This document shows positions 62,563 to 62,826 of a DNA stretch of 62,826 nt, one piece after another; within the stretch, counting starts at the first letter, position 1; each line of letters begins with the position of its first letter. The DNA comes from Planctomycetota bacterium (GTDB taxonomy: Bacteria > Planctomycetota > GCA-002687715): NCBI GenBank assembly GCA_009691765.1, contig SIAO01000005.1:85001-147826 (forward strand). Reading direction: 5' to 3'. The position numbers were made by a program, and so were the translations under genes. The notes under the pieces were generated by a model. The model worked only from the letters and a program-made list of their open reading frames with translations. It made no database searches and was not told the DNA's origin.

Positions 62563-62826
62563 TCAGCGTTTCAAACGCTCGATCAAGGCCTTCATGCGCT
62601 CGACATCCGCTTTGAGATCTGCGTCCGAATGCGCGCCTGCACCACGCACGAACGCTTCCGCGCAACGCAGTGCATCCTCGCTGTCACCTTTGATGAAATG
62701 CAGCTGCGCCGCTGCTCCGAGCGCGCCGAGATGCGTAGGCTCCAGCGCGAGCGTCGCGCTCAACGCCTTGAGCGCAGCATCGCGGTCACCGCCAGCAAGT
62801 TCCGCCCGTGCGAGCAAGAATTGCCC
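62563..62826 (-). CDS. TPR protein, partial (runs past the window edge)
   Basis: The last 87 residues of a longer protein are visible; the frame is open to the end of the window. Two TPR-like helix pairs are seen (RDAALKALSATLALEPTHLG, GALGAAAQLHFIKGDSEDAL), then a Lys/Arg-rich tail ending IERLKR. It lies seven bases before the FHA-GAF-AAA regulator and is probably the upstream gene of the same operon. Its full function cannot be told. Confidence 0.65.
   Translation of the reverse strand, partial: GQFLLARAELAGGDRDAALKALSATLALEPTHLGALGAAAQLHFIKGDSEDALRCAEAFVRGAGAHSDADLKADVERMKALIERLKR

Overview
The window is one contiguous, gene-dense, GC-rich bacterial chromosome segment with no rRNA, tRNA, insertion sequence, integrase or CRISPR array that I can see. 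Most genes lie on the minus strand in long operons whose members commonly overlap by ATGA, GTGA or TGATG. A LysM/YkuD L,D-transpeptidase, a lipoprotein, pseudopilins, MotA/MotB stators and a complete H+-type F1Fo ATP synthase indicate a flagellated cell with a periplasm and peptidoglycan. The MotA-MotB-MotB cluster, an 11-gene nuo operon without nuoEFG, and very large FHA/TPR/lectin-like secretion proteins suggest Planctomycetota or a relative. That placement is an inference and only moderately secure.

Layout. 2-2096: the end of an unrecognised gene, then a large GT-C-like membrane protein. 2156-3667: an NhaD/CitMHS-type antiporter. 3713-15399 (minus): nuoABCDHIJKLMN followed by a small RnfB-type Fe-S protein. 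15579-16715: L,D-transpeptidase. 17075-23219 (minus): thrS-infC-rpmI-rplT-pheS-pheT, with a short PheT. 23383-25137: aspS. 25189-28315 (minus): motA, two motB-like genes and a zinc-finger membrane protein. 28635-35952 (minus): atpZ-atpI-atpBEFHAGDC. 36077-39947 (plus): ndk, an rqcH/NFACT gene, a TPR lipoprotein, rnpA and yidD. 39874-42759 (minus): a membrane-anchored PpiD-like protein and scpB. 42825-62826 (minus): a roughly 20-kb locus for an unusual type II secretion / type IV pilus-like apparatus.

That last locus is the most interesting part. In transcription order it holds a TPR protein cut by the window edge, an FHA-GAF-AAA-Fis regulator that has lost the sigma54-contact GAFTGA loop and the Walker B glutamate, a tandem-FHA transmembrane protein with a periplasmic beta-sandwich/TPR region, a PilM-PilN fusion, a PilO/GspM-like protein, a 942-residue TPR protein ending in a concanavalin-like sandwich, and GspG, GspH-, GspK-, GspJ- and GspI-type pseudopilins. 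The GspH-type pseudopilin carries a LamG-like domain. The GspK-type one is 1734 residues, about five times the usual size, with a LamG-like domain, a glycine tract and four copies of a degenerate E-x3-Y ... RG ... H ... V module. A secreted zinc-ribbon protein follows. No GspD, GspE, GspF or prepilin peptidase is in the window. My reading is a pseudopilus with a large, lectin-like tip whose inner-membrane platform is read out by phosphothreonine-binding FHA domains. The architecture is seen in the sequence; the function is inferred.
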